Source: Photobacterium galatheae (GTDB lineage: Bacteria > Pseudomonadota > Gammaproteobacteria > Enterobacterales > Vibrionaceae). Taken from it: 64,000 nucleotides of DNA. Position 1 is the first letter of the stretch; every line of letters starts with the position of its first letter. The stretch lies in assembly GCF_000695255.1 (NCBI RefSeq), contig NZ_JMIB01000038.1, positions 62,001 to 126,000 of the forward strand, given 5' to 3'. Positions 55,425-64,000 of this stretch are shown here, piece by piece. Made by a program: the position numbers and the translations under genes. The notes beneath the pieces are model-generated. The model saw nothing but the letters and a program-made list of their open reading frames with translations. It did no database searches and was not told the DNA's origin.

Positions 55425-56777
55425 TTACTTGACGAGGGTAATGTCGTTGATGGTATTGGCGATCACGCCAAAAACGGTGCGGATATTGCGTTCATTCGCA
55501 GCATAGTAGCCATCAGGGCCGGCACATTGACGGACAATCTGAGCATTGTTGCCATAGCCGATACTGAATACCTGAATACCTTGCTTTTTCATTTCCCGGC
55601 ACAGCGCAACCTGCTTTTTATCACGGACAGCCGGATTCTCTTTATGCTCCCCATCAGAGAGCAGCACCATGACTTTAATCGTATTCGGGGCATCATAATC
55701 ACGGGGCAGATCGGCCAGTTCATCCCGCCACAATCCCCGCCAGAGAGGCGAGAGTAAACGCCACGCCCAAAGTACCCCTTCCGCCGTATTGGTGTTCATC
55801 CCCGAATAAAGCTGCGCAATACCCTGCTGATATTCATGCTGCGTTCGGGCCATCGCCAGAATCGGGCTGACACCACAATCCGGGGAATCGAACAGGCCCA
55901 GCGATGCCAGTGCATCTTCCCGATACGCATTTTCCGGGTTATCTGACGGATAAACAGCTTTCAGGGGCGTGCCGTCAGCATAGTGCGACAGTGGCGGCCG
56001 CCGGGTGTCATATTGCAGCCAGATGGACTGCCCGCGTCCCGGGGCAGATTCCAGGGCGCGAATCCAGCGCGAAGACACCTGCGACGATTTGACGATGCCA
56101 TCCAAATCTTCAGGTAATTGCGCGCAAAACGCCTGACGATTTCTGCCCGGCACCGACGGATGCAAAAAACTGCCCCAGTTTTTTTCTGCAAACAGGGTCT
56201 GCAAACTGAACGACGGCAACAGGCTGGCCGGTTCAAAAAACGTCGGGTGCGGGCCAAGATTCACATAACCACTGGCCGGCACCAGACTGATCACCCGGTT
56301 GTTATTGCGTCTTTCCTTGGCGTACAACACCTCAGCAAAGTCTTCCAGCCCTTGTTTCACCTGATTCAGCGGCTCGCCGCGCATAGATTCTGAAATATCA
56401 ATCACCACGGCAATTTCGACTGAACTCTGCACCAGACGGGTCGATGCTTTCACCCCGATCGGAATGTCCTGACTCTGACTGGTGAGCCGTAAACTGGCAC
56501 CATTTTCTCCGGCCTGAACATGCGCATCAGCCGTCATGCGGTTTGCCTTCAGCAATGCATCGACATCCCGCGACGGCTCGTCACTGTCTGAAGCAGACAG
56601 GAGTGCGATATCTGCAATCCCGCTGAGCCGGTCATGATCCTGATAGGCACGAATGATACTGCTGGTCGTGATCAAAAAAGTCACCGCCCCAATCAGCATC
56701 AAAACAAATCCGGGTGAAAACGCCCCCTGTTGACGGGTCCGAGTTGAACCCTGTAGACAAGTAAAAACAGCCTTCAT
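55425..56777 (-). CDS. tadG: TadG-like pilus assembly protein with von Willebrand A domain
   Basis: A 450-residue protein. ATG 56777 has AGGA upstream and overlaps the tadF stop (ATGA). A TadE/G-type N-terminal membrane segment (FVLMLIGAVTFLITTSSII) is followed by a VWA domain with the metal site DISESMRG (about residue 120) and, much later, VMVLLSDGEHKEN and FSIGYGNN. A roughly 200-residue insertion separates strand 2 from strand 4, typical for TadG. It takes part in Flp pilus display or adhesion at the envelope. It is the last gene of the operon. Confidence 0.88.
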   Translation of the reverse strand: MKAVFTCLQGSTRTRQQGAFSPGFVLMLIGAVTFLITTSSIIRAYQDHDRLSGIADIALLSASDSDEPSRDVDALLKANRMTADAHVQAGENGASLRLTSQSQDIPIGVKASTRLVQSSVEIAVVIDISESMRGEPLNQVKQGLEDFAEVLYAKERRNNNRVISLVPASGYVNLGPHPTFFEPASLLPSFSLQTLFAEKNWGSFLHPSVPGRNRQAFCAQLPEDLDGIVKSSQVSSRWIRALESAPGRGQSIWLQYDTRRPPLSHYADGTPLKAVYPSDNPENAYREDALASLGLFDSPDCGVSPILAMARTQHEYQQGIAQLYSGMNTNTAEGVLWAWRLLSPLWRGLWRDELADLPRDYDAPNTIKVMVLLSDGEHKENPAVRDKKQVALCREMKKQGIQVFSIGYGNNAQIVRQCAGPDGYYAANERNIRTVFGVIANTINDITLVK

Positions 56778-57301
56778 TGAATTTCCTGTACATAGCCAGC
56801 ACGCAGGGTTTTGCCGAGCACCCAATCATTCACCCAACTGCCGCTGCTGATTTCGCCCGGCGTCAGACACACTGACACCCGGACAAAAATACCGCGAGCC
56901 AGTGCCGGCCAGTCACTGGTCGGCTGGCAGTTCCCTGACTGAATTAAATCAAATGCCTCGTCGGTCGCCAGATTGCGCCATTGCATCGACATCCCATACT
57001 GGCTGTCCGGCATGTTGCCAGCCGTCATGGCTTTCAGCTGCTGCTGGGTATAGCGGCCATAGTAAGTAAAGGGATTGGCGGCATCTGAATTTGGCATAAA
57101 AGTCGTCATGGTCGCCATCTGAGTCAGGTTATAGGCCAGATTGTCAAGCCGCTGTTGCAGACGCAGCATGCTGAGCAAGTCAGAACAGGCCACAATCAAG
57201 AGCACCAGAAAACCAAAAATAAAGACAGCTTCTACACTGGCCGCACCACGCTGCTTCCCCGGCGTATATCGATGTGTTCTCATCCGTGTCTGTAAGCTCA
57301 T
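56774..57301 (-). CDS. tadF: TadF-like pseudopilin-type protein
   Basis: A 175-residue TadE-superfamily pseudopilin. The pattern RGAASVEAVFIFGFLVLLIV at residues 18-37 is the basic-Glu-hydrophobic processing site recognised by the prepilin peptidase TadV. The C-terminal part is globular. It overlaps both neighbours by four bases (ATGA), so translation is coupled. Assigned TadF from order (tadD-tadE-tadF-tadG) rather than from a private motif. Confidence 0.85.
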   Translation of the reverse strand: MSLQTRMRTHRYTPGKQRGAASVEAVFIFGFLVLLIVACSDLLSMLRLQQRLDNLAYNLTQMATMTTFMPNSDAANPFTYYGRYTQQQLKAMTAGNMPDSQYGMSMQWRNLATDEAFDLIQSGNCQPTSDWPALARGIFVRVSVCLTPGEISSGSWVNDWVLGKTLRAGYVQEIQ

Positions 57302-57771
57302 TCCGGCATCCTGTCTGATAACATGATGAGCGTCGTCTGGTATTCCAGCTGACGCGCTTCGGCAAAAAACAGCGGATAGACCGTCATCGACGGTTTGAGC
57401 ACGGCCGTCACCCTGAGCACAGGATCAGACGGTGCGAGTGGCACGGTGTCTCCCGGTTCCAGTCCGCCATCGGCTTCCAGCATTTCTGCCAGTGAGCCAT
57501 AACGCGCCACCGACAGACGAAGCACGGGCGATCCCACCAGCTGTTTCGCAATATCCTGTTTCAGTTCAGCAGCACTGGGCAACAGCCCCTGAACGCTGCT
57601 GACCATGTGCTTCCGAAGCACCAGCCGCATCGCATGTTCCAGCGTGCTGTATTGCCAGTGCACCCGCACCACATCGACAAACAGCAAGATCAGCCCGATC
57701 AGTACCGGGAGCAGAAATGCCATTTCCAGACTGACCACCCCATCCTGTCTGCGGTGAAATGGCTGATTCAT
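57298..57771 (-). CDS. tadE: TadE-like pseudopilin
   Basis: A 157-residue TadE-type pseudopilin with RRQDGVVSLEMAFLLPVLIG at residues 7-26: the Gly-Val-Val-Ser-Leu-Glu site and hydrophobic stem of TadE proteins. It is cut by the prepilin peptidase and needed for Flp pilus assembly. It overlaps tadD and tadF by ATGA on both sides. Confidence 0.88.
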   Translation of the reverse strand: MNQPFHRRQDGVVSLEMAFLLPVLIGLILLFVDVVRVHWQYSTLEHAMRLVLRKHMVSSVQGLLPSAAELKQDIAKQLVGSPVLRLSVARYGSLAEMLEADGGLEPGDTVPLAPSDPVLRVTAVLKPSMTVYPLFFAEARQLEYQTTLIMLSDRMPE

Positions 57772-58598
57772 GATGACTGACCCGCCGTACGCTGGCGAAT
57801 CTGTGCCAGCCGCTCAGCCAGCTGACGGATGTCGTGATCCACCTGAGTCGGAGACAGATAGCGTGACAGAATCAGTCGCGCCTGTTGCATCTGTCCTTCC
57901 GCCAGCAGCAGCAGGGCGTAATTCATCTCAACCCGGGGCGGTAAATGCTGATAATGCAGCAAGGGGGCAAACACCGTCCGGGCAGTCGCGACATGACCGT
58001 CCATCAGCCAGCCCAGCGCCAGATTCGCCCGGTAGGTTGCTTCATCCGGTGCCAGTGTCAGTGCCCGGGCAAACGCCTCCCGTCCCTGTGCATAGCTGTT
58101 CTGATTCAGCAAAGAGACGCCCAGTCCGTTCAGTAATCTCGCCTCATCCGGCCCGGTCAGTCCGTCCAGCGCCAGTCCTTGCCGGTAAGCGGCCTGCGCC
58201 TGTTCCGCCTTGCCGTCATCCAGACTGAACTTCCCCAGATAATAGGCCGCTTCCGGTGCTGTCGGGCCACGCCGCTCTAACAGTTGCTGCAATGTATTTC
58301 GGGCCGCCTGTTTTTTATCCTGCCGGAACTGGCTGCGAGCCAGCATCAGCATGGCTTGCTCGGGCAATGGCTGGTCCGTTGCAACCGCCTGCGCCAGCAA
58401 CTGGTGAAATAAGGTCTCCGCTTTCGCGTACTGATGAGAATCAAAGGCGGTTTGAGCAACCACCATCGCATTGGTCTGAGTATTTGCCGCGACTTTATCG
58501 GCATGGCTGCTGCAGGCACTCAGGGCCAGGGCTGCCAGTGCAATCCAGAGGTATCGGCTGTTTCGGATCAGCAGCCGGGCTGATTGGGTTGTTGTCAT
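57768..58598 (-). CDS. tadD: TadD tetratricopeptide lipoprotein
   Basis: A 276-residue lipoprotein (lipobox LSAC near residue 29) with TPR-type helical repeats (AKAETLFHQLL; AYYLGKFSLDDGKAEQAQAAY; GREAFARALTLAPDEATYRA). TadD is a pilotin-like factor that helps the secretin RcpA reach or stay in the outer membrane. AAGGAATTG precedes the start. It is separated from tadC by 16 bases and overlaps tadE. Confidence 0.88.
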   Translation of the reverse strand: MTTTQSARLLIRNSRYLWIALAALALSACSSHADKVAANTQTNAMVVAQTAFDSHQYAKAETLFHQLLAQAVATDQPLPEQAMLMLARSQFRQDKKQAARNTLQQLLERRGPTAPEAAYYLGKFSLDDGKAEQAQAAYRQGLALDGLTGPDEARLLNGLGVSLLNQNSYAQGREAFARALTLAPDEATYRANLALGWLMDGHVATARTVFAPLLHYQHLPPRVEMNYALLLLAEGQMQQARLILSRYLSPTQVDHDIRQLAERLAQIRQRTAGQSS

Positions 58599-58614
58599 GA
58601 TTCAATTCCTTGGG

Positions 58615-59556
58615 TTAGCTCAGGCTGTCGATCAGCAGGTTCAGCGTCGGGGCAATAATGAGTGCCAGCAGCGGCAGCATAATGAAGGCCATCTGGATCA
58701 AGGTGATACGGCCCGGCAGTTTTCCGGCCTGTTCTTCCAGCGCCATTTTGCGCATCTGACGCGCTTCGTGACTGATGGTCCGCATGGTATCGGCCAGTGG
58801 CGAACCATAACGCTGGGCCATCGCCAGTGTTGATGCCAATCGCTCCAGCTCCGGCAACCCGGTTCGCCACGCCAGTTTTTTCATGCATTGCGCCGGATCG
58901 CCCATCACCTGAATTTCAGCATGGGTACGAAGGAACTGCTCCGCCAGCCGCGGCTCAGTGCTTCGCAGATAGCGTCCGACCCGCTCCAGCGCACGATCGA
59001 GTGATAACCCGGCTTCGACCGTGATCACCAGCATGTCGATGGCATCGGGAACCGCCCGGCGCTGTTGCGCTTTCACGCGGGAAGCGCGATTGCGAAGCCA
59101 GTATTCCGGCACATTGGAACCCAGCACATAAGCAAACAGCACGGCCATCAGCAGCATGGCCGTGAACTCCCCCTGCCAGCGCCAGAAAAAAGCAACAGCA
59201 ACGGCAGTCAGACCGCCAAGCAATTTGGCTCCGCAGACGTTGGCCACACTGCCGTCCTGATCAATCCCGGCCTGCGCCAGCATTTTCAGCAGCCGCTGCT
59301 TTTCTGCGTCAGACACCGGATACCGGCGTCCGATCTGAGCCAGCCAGTGCGATTCACCCGCTTGCGGCTGGGAACCGGCTTGCGTCACTGAATCCGCTTG
59401 CTGCGCAGAGCCTGCATCCAGCGTGTAGCGTTCACACTGACTTTTCCAGCGGGCCTGCTCACGCTGCTGCAACCAGCACAGGCCACCCAATCCGGTGATC
59501 AGCCAGAGCGCCAGGAGTGACCACAGCACATTCAAAGAAGTCAAAGAAATGGACAT
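58615..59556 (-). CDS. tadC: TadC inner-membrane platform protein
   Basis: A 313-residue GspF-domain protein with two N-terminal membrane segments, the cytoplasmic T2SSF domain (AIDMLVITVEAGLSLDRALER; ALEEQAGKLPGRITLIQMAF) and a C-terminal helix. With TadB it forms the inner-membrane platform driven by TadA. ATG 59556 has AAGG upstream, and the gene follows tadB by about four bases. Confidence 0.93.
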   Translation of the reverse strand: MSISLTSLNVLWSLLALWLITGLGGLCWLQQREQARWKSQCERYTLDAGSAQQADSVTQAGSQPQAGESHWLAQIGRRYPVSDAEKQRLLKMLAQAGIDQDGSVANVCGAKLLGGLTAVAVAFFWRWQGEFTAMLLMAVLFAYVLGSNVPEYWLRNRASRVKAQQRRAVPDAIDMLVITVEAGLSLDRALERVGRYLRSTEPRLAEQFLRTHAEIQVMGDPAQCMKKLAWRTGLPELERLASTLAMAQRYGSPLADTMRTISHEARQMRKMALEEQAGKLPGRITLIQMAFIMLPLLALIIAPTLNLLIDSLS

Positions 59557-59560
59557 CAAT

Positions 59561-60481
59561 TTAAGCCTTGATTTGCGTCAGCCGACGAATGAGATACAAG
59601 CCGAACAACACACTGCCGACCACATAAGCCACCACCATTTGCCCCTGAGCCGTAGCCATCAGAAAGTCGAAATGTTCGCGCCCGGCACTGAACAGCACCA
59701 GCACAATCAAAACCGGCAACGCGGCCAGCACCTTGGCGGAACTTCTGGACTCTGAAGTGATACTGGCCACACTGGCCTGCAGTTCTTTGCGTCCGCGCAG
59801 GGTGTCACCGAGCTGGCCGAGTACCTCGGACAGGCGACCGCCGGTTTCCTGTTGCAGACTCAGCACAACGGTCAGAAACCGAAACTCGGCCACCGGCATC
59901 CGGGCCGCGGCTCTCGACAGGGTGTCCGTCAGTGGCTGTCCGACAGACAGCTCATCGTGCATCTGTCCGAACAGACGCGAGACCACAGCACGCTGATGAT
60001 CGGCCTGCGCATATTGTTCAGCGATCACCGCAAAAGTGTCGGCCATCGGTGCACCGACCCGCACCGCACGGATCATGCCGTCGATCACTTCCGGCAACTG
60101 ATCCCGGAACGCATCCAGTGCCTGCTGCTGTAACTGGTGATATACAAACCAGACGCCCAATACCGTCACCGTCAGCGATAAACTCAGGGCAACCACGCTG
60201 CTCATCCCGTTCACCACCAGCAACGCGGTCAGGCCAATCACAGCGGCAGGCACAGCACGCTGCCAGAACTGCATGCGTTTCGCGCCGAGAATCGTCGCCA
60301 TCGTGAGATACCATTCAGGCATTCTGCGACCGGACGATTGCTCTGTGGTCAGGCGATAATGGCTGTAGCGCCGGGCCTGCTGCTGCCAGTATTTCCGCTG
60401 ACGCTGTCCATGCCAGCCGTATCCGACCACCATCAGCCAGACCGAAATCACCAACAGGCTGATCAATACCGGGGGACTCAC
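59561..60481 (-). CDS. tadB: TadB inner-membrane platform protein
   Basis: A 306-residue GspF-domain protein paralogous in layout to TadC: membrane helices at the start, GMIRAVRVGAPMADTFAVIA and LSLQQETGGRLSEVLGQLGD in the cytoplasmic domain, then two helices near the end. Its start overlaps the tadA stop by four bases. It pairs with TadC in the Flp pilus motor. Confidence 0.93.
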   Translation of the reverse strand: MSPPVLISLLVISVWLMVVGYGWHGQRQRKYWQQQARRYSHYRLTTEQSSGRRMPEWYLTMATILGAKRMQFWQRAVPAAVIGLTALLVVNGMSSVVALSLSLTVTVLGVWFVYHQLQQQALDAFRDQLPEVIDGMIRAVRVGAPMADTFAVIAEQYAQADHQRAVVSRLFGQMHDELSVGQPLTDTLSRAAARMPVAEFRFLTVVLSLQQETGGRLSEVLGQLGDTLRGRKELQASVASITSESRSSAKVLAALPVLIVLVLFSAGREHFDFLMATAQGQMVVAYVVGSVLFGLYLIRRLTQIKA

Positions 60482-61803
60482 ACGCCACCTCCGGATTCAC
60501 CAACGGGGGGCTGACAGCACGCCAGCATCGCCTGTTCCAGTCCGGCCTGCGCGGCTTTGTCCAGCAAGGCTTCTGAAATACCACATGGCTCAAATTCCCC
60601 TTCAATCCCGGTGCGATCGACTTTCTGATAACGAAAGCGGAACACCGGCTTCATCAGGATTTTGCCCTGCTGCACATCAGCCACTTCACTGATCGCGGTG
60701 ATCCGCCGTTTACCGTCCCGCATCCGCTCCAGCTGAACGACCAGATCCACCGCACTGACGATCTGCGTCTGAATCATGGATTCAGACAGCTTTTCCGCGC
60801 CCATCTGAAGCATGTTCGACAGACGGATCATCGCATCCTGCGGGTTATTCGCGTGCAGTGTACACAGGGAGCCGTCGTGGCCGGTGTTCATCGCCTGCAA
60901 CATATCAAAGGCTTCAGAACCACGAACTTCCCCCAGAATGATCCGATCCGGCCGCATCCGCAGGGCGTTGCGCACCAGTTGCCGGATGGTGACTTCCCCC
61001 TTGCCTTCGGCACTCTCATTCCGGGTTTCCAGCGGCACCCAGTGCGGCTGATCCAGCGACAATTCCGCGGCATCTTCGATGGTCAGAATGCGCTCGTCTT
61101 CGCTGATATGCTGACTCAGCGCGTTCAGCAGGGTGGTTTTCCCCGAGCCGGTACCACCGGACACCAGCATGTTGAATCGCCCCTCGGCAGCCAGCGCCAG
61201 AAAGCGCGACATCTCCGGAGACAGGCTTTGGTTGTTCACCAGCGCATCCAGCGTCAGGCGACCGGCCGGAAATTTCCGGATAGAAATGGTGGTTCCATGC
61301 AAGGCCAGCGGCGGGGCGATCACATTCACCCGGCTGCCATCAGCCAGCCGGGCGTCCACCATCGGCGTGGATTCATCGACCCGGCGACCGACGGCATTCA
61401 CAATCCGCTGCGCAACATTCAGCACGTGCTGTTTGTCATGGAAGCGGATTCGGGTTCGCTCCAGCTTCCCGTTGCGCTCGACATACACACTGTGCGGGCC
61501 GTTGACCAGAATGTCAGACACGCTCGGATCATCCAGCAACGGCTGGATTGGCCCCAGACCGATCATTTCGTCGACCATCTGCCGGGTCAGACGCGCCAGC
61601 TCAGTGCTGTTATACGGCAGCAGTTTTTGCGCCGCGATGGTCTGTAAGGCATCTCTGACCTGCTGAGTCAGTGCCTGTGGCGATAACTTGGCAGCAACAG
61701 ACGGTTCCACCTGCTGGTAAAAAGCTTCCCTTGCCAGCTCAGACATCGCCAGCAGTTCCCCTGCCTGAGCTGGAACGGGCTGATTCTGCTTACCGAACAT
61801 CAT
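60478..61803 (-). CDS. tadA: TadA/CpaF secretion ATPase
   Basis: A 441-residue hexameric ATPase of the CpaF family that powers Flp pilus assembly and possibly retraction. The motifs are all present: Walker [16 protein letters not shown] (about residues 212-226), the Asp box [10 protein letters not shown], Walker [12 protein letters not shown], and the His box [14 protein letters not shown]. The N-terminal domain includes [20 protein letters not shown]. It overlaps tadZ and tadB by four bases each. Confidence 0.96.
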   Translation of the reverse strand: MMFGKQNQPVPAQAGELLAMSELAREAFYQQVEPSVAAKLSPQALTQQVRDALQTIAAQKLLPYNSTELARLTRQMVDEMIGLGPIQPLLDDPSVSDILVNGPHSVYVERNGKLERTRIRFHDKQHVLNVAQRIVNAVGRRVDESTPMVDARLADGSRVNVIAPPLALHGTTISIRKFPAGRLTLDALVNNQSLSPEMSRFLALAAEGRFNMLVSGGTGSGKTTLLNALSQHISEDERILTIEDAAELSLDQPHWVPLETRNESAEGKGEVTIRQLVRNALRMRPDRIILGEVRGSEAFDMLQAMNTGHDGSLCTLHANNPQDAMIRLSNMLQMGAEKLSESMIQTQIVSAVDLVVQLERMRDGKRRITAISEVADVQQGKILMKPVFRFRYQKVDRTGIEGEFEPCGISEALLDKAAQAGLEQAMLACCQPPVGESGGGV

Positions 61804-62939
61804 GCTGCACTCCGTTTCACCGGCACTGAAGCACTGCCGTGCATCACGGCCAGACTGAGTTTACGCAACTGACGAGCCAGCTTGCCGCCGGCCTGAGTCA
61901 GAACAATGCCCTGCTGCTCAGACTGAATCACCGCTGCTGCATCAAAGGGCAGCGTCATCAGCGTTTTCAGGCCAACGGCCTGTGCCATTTCAGCTTCCGG
62001 CACCCGGTTGGATTTACTGCGGCACTGATTGGCCACCAGCAATCGCCGTTGATGCGCACTCACATGCTGATGCTGCCACAGGTTCAGAACCCGCAAAGCG
62101 TTCAGGCTTTGATCATGCAGCATCAGACACACATCCGCTTCCGCCGCCAGCGTTCGGCAGGCCGGATCGCGCAAATCCGGAATATCCACAATCACGGTAC
62201 TGTAATGACCGGCCACCATGGCAACACTGCGCACAACATCCTGTCCTTGAGTTGCTTCCGGATCGCCGCTCTGGGCGTAAAACAGATGCAAGCCTTCATC
62301 GAGCTGATGCGCTGCATGCTCCAGCAGGGTTTCATCCAGCCGCTCAGCATCCGTAAAAATGGAGTGCCGGGATGGCTCATAATCCGCCCCGAGTAAAATC
62401 GGATGCGCACTGTGAAAAGCATTCAGATCCAACAGCGCTACCTGCTGATGGTGTTCTGTAGCCAGCAGCCAGGCCAGGTTCGCGGCGATTGTACTGGTGC
62501 CAACACCACCGCCAGTCCCGACCACGGCAATCACCCGGCCACGACGCAAAGGTGCGACAGCCGGGCGTGCCAGTAACGCCAGCAGGCTCAGACGCAGAGC
62601 ATCGGCATCCAGCGGCGTGGCGTGATAGTCGCTGACCCCAAGCTGGATCAGGCGACGGTACAGATTCAAATCCTGACGCTGCCCCAGTACCACCAGCTTC
62701 ATGGTCGGCGGGCAGCACTGCGCCAGTTCAGACAGCGCCGTATCCAGATGACGGCAATTACCGGCATCTACCACCAGAATATCCGGCGCTCCATGTTTCA
62801 GGCAGTGTGCCCGCGCCGTTTGCAGATCGCCTTTGGTCACCGTCAGTGTCACATCCGGCAACTGGGTTCCGATCTGCGCCAGGGTATCTCTGGTCGCTTC
62901 ATCCTGTGCAAAAACGACCAGTGTCTGTTGTTCACTCAT
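61800..62939 (-). CDS. tadZ: TadZ/CpaE localisation ATPase
   Basis: A 379-residue protein with an N-terminal receiver-like domain (about 1-130, lacking a clear phospho-acceptor context) and a ParA/MinD-type domain with the deviant Walker A GTGGGVGTSTIAANLAWLL near 147. In CpaE-like proteins the signature lysines are often altered, as here (GVGTST, Lys replaced by Thr). It positions the Tad machine at the pole. It follows the RcpB-like gene by three bases and overlaps tadA. Confidence 0.92.
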   Translation of the reverse strand: MSEQQTLVVFAQDEATRDTLAQIGTQLPDVTLTVTKGDLQTARAHCLKHGAPDILVVDAGNCRHLDTALSELAQCCPPTMKLVVLGQRQDLNLYRRLIQLGVSDYHATPLDADALRLSLLALLARPAVAPLRRGRVIAVVGTGGGVGTSTIAANLAWLLATEHHQQVALLDLNAFHSAHPILLGADYEPSRHSIFTDAERLDETLLEHAAHQLDEGLHLFYAQSGDPEATQGQDVVRSVAMVAGHYSTVIVDIPDLRDPACRTLAAEADVCLMLHDQSLNALRVLNLWQHQHVSAHQRRLLVANQCRSKSNRVPEAEMAQAVGLKTLMTLPFDAAAVIQSEQQGIVLTQAGGKLARQLRKLSLAVMHGSASVPVKRSAA

Positions 62940-62942
62940 GAC

Positions 62943-63536
62943 TTATTCCCCCGTGGTGCTCTGGCTGCTGGCATGTTTAATCTTGTCGTCATACAGACGC
63001 TGCACGGCACCGATATCCAGTGCACTCGAAGTAACTTCATAGTCAGCCCCTTTATCCCAGTGCGCTGTGGTTGTCATGGCACGATACTGGTTACGCTTCA
63101 GCAGACAGGCATTCACCGAGACCGCAATCGGTCCCTGCTGGTAACGACAGGTATTCGGCATCAGCGCCACATTCAGATCGACCTGATAATCTGCCTGATT
63201 GTCAGGAATAAAATTCACCACCGTTGGGATCGCCAGCAATTCACTCAGTTGTGAGGACAGCGCCTGTGTATTCAGCGGCTGCGGATTCAGCGACTGAGCC
63301 GGGCCGGAAATACTCACTTTGAGCACGCCTTCCTCCAGCCGCTCCGCCAGCGGACGAACGACAGCCGTTAATGATGGCTGCACCTGTGCCGCAGCCACCC
63401 GGTACTGCGCCGACGCCTGATAGGTCGTGGTCATCTGATCACCGGCGTTCCAGTGATCCAGCCGATCAACACAGCCGGTCATCGTCATGACCCCTGCCAC
63501 ACACGGCAGGGCGAACAATCTTGCATTCCGTTTCAT
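62943..63536 (-). CDS. rcpB: RcpB/CpaD-like tad lipoprotein
   Basis: A 197-residue lipoprotein (lipobox MTGC at about residue 22) at the place of RcpB/CpaD. A start at 63551 (MSGKIMKR) would overlap the secretin stop as TGATG; ATG 63536 has GGGAAAG upstream, and either is possible. The mature part has paired beta-type stretches (ADYQVDLNVALMPNTCRY), otherwise little is recognisable. It should associate with the secretin pore. The symbol is by position. Confidence 0.7.
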   Translation of the reverse strand: MKRNARLFALPCVAGVMTMTGCVDRLDHWNAGDQMTTTYQASAQYRVAAAQVQPSLTAVVRPLAERLEEGVLKVSISGPAQSLNPQPLNTQALSSQLSELLAIPTVVNFIPDNQADYQVDLNVALMPNTCRYQQGPIAVSVNACLLKRNQYRAMTTTAHWDKGADYEVTSSALDIGAVQRLYDDKIKHASSQSTTGE

Positions 63537-63550
63537 TATCTTTCCCGACA

Positions 63551-64000
63551 TCAGTAGCTGTAGCCGTACTGGCCAAAAAGGGTGGTATTTTCAGCACCCG
63601 GCGCGTTCATGTCGCCGAAGTCACTGAAGAAAAGTCGTTCAAACCGGCTTGGCGGACGGAAATAGTCCAGCGGGGTTGCCAGTTCCAAAGGATTACTGGT
63701 CGGTTCGACCAGACGGGCTGTCGCAATAATCACCAGCTCACTTTCGCCTTCTTCAAAAGACGTGCTGCTGAAAAATGGCGCTAAAAATGGAATTTCCCCC
63801 AACAGCGGCAGCGCTTCGACATTCTGGTTGCGGTAGCTGCGCACCAGCCCGGCCAGGGCAAAACTCTGCCCGTCAGCCAGCTCGACTGTGGTGGTGGTCC
63901 GGCGGGTTTCAATCCCGGGCACAACCACGCCACCAATCGAGACGCTGTTTTCACGGCTGAGCGTCGAAACTTCCGGCGACACCGTCAGGCTGATGCGTTT
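63551..64000 (-). CDS. rcpA: RcpA/CpaC secretin, C-terminal part (cut by window)
   Basis: The frame is open to the right edge; 150 residues of the C-terminus are visible. They contain the end of the secretin domain: ISLTVSPEVSTLSREN, GGVVVPGIETRRTTTTVELA, FALAGLVRSYRNQNVEALPL and LLGEIPFLAPFFSSTSFEEG, followed by a tail. This is the outer-membrane pore of the Tad/Flp system. The stop overlaps the next start (TGATG). The remaining tad genes (rcpC, tadV, flp) are expected just beyond the window. Confidence 0.93.
   Translation of the reverse strand, partial: KRISLTVSPEVSTLSRENSVSIGGVVVPGIETRRTTTTVELADGQSFALAGLVRSYRNQNVEALPLLGEIPFLAPFFSSTSFEEGESELVIIATARLVEPTSNPLELATPLDYFRPPSRFERLFFSDFGDMNAPGAENTTLFGQYGYSY

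Noticed and set aside
1-64000. CRISPR arrays, tRNA, rRNA, intact insertion sequences
   Set aside because: No regularly spaced repeats of 25-40 bases, no cloverleaf with a CCA end and no transposase gene were found on reading either strand.

Overview
The window comes from a Gram-negative gammaproteobacterium, most likely a marine member of the Vibrionaceae (Photobacterium or a relative). This is inferred from protein style and gene content (FliA-type chemoreceptor promoter, BCCT osmolyte transporter, RND pump, tad locus, cdiBAI locus). No rRNA, tRNA or ribosomal protein gene is present to fix the genus. The backbone is of medium GC. Two blocks, about 7.5-12.2 kb and about 37.4-40.5 kb, are clearly AT-rich and look acquired.

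Layout. (1) 1-5.04 kb is an effector/immunity-like module. A HET-C-domain protein, cut by the left edge, overlaps by ATGA the first of two tandem exported paralogues. A truncated and a full-length copy of an FGE-sulfatase-fold lipoprotein face them. (2) 5.2-6.8 kb holds a LysR regulator, a 13-bp tandem repeat and a small exported protein with a strong terminator. (3) 7.5-11.8 kb is a broken Avs-like anti-phage gene: a PD-(D/E)xK nuclease, a linker and a STAND NTPase, split by two -1 frameshifts, one of them in an A8 run. (4) 12.5-19.1 kb carries a chemoreceptor, a DsbB-like/DUF5993 pair, a second LysR, and an EmrB/EmrA-type export pair. (5) 19.4-28.2 kb is a TerD/TelA stress cluster with two TerD proteins, two TelA-like proteins, two small membrane proteins and an unrecognised protein of about 1380 residues. 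Similar inverted repeats lie in front of three of its transcription units. (6) 28.7-36.8 kb has two closely related chemoreceptors flanking a BCCT transporter and a beta-helix lipoprotein, then AlaX and a DoxX-like protein. (7) 37.4-39.3 kb contains small AT-rich membrane or exported proteins of unknown role. (8) 39.4-50.5 kb is a contact-dependent inhibition locus, cdiB-cdiA-cdiI, followed by a frameshifted fragment of a second cdiA-like gene. (9) 51.0-55.2 kb encodes an RND pump and its adaptor. (10) 55.4-64.0 kb is the tad (Flp pilus) operon from tadG back to the secretin, cut by the right edge.

Taken together the window is rich in inter-bacterial conflict and defence genes (HET-C module, Avs-like gene, Ter cluster, CDI), next to envelope transport, chemotaxis and adhesion functions. 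No CRISPR array, intact insertion sequence, tRNA or rRNA was seen.
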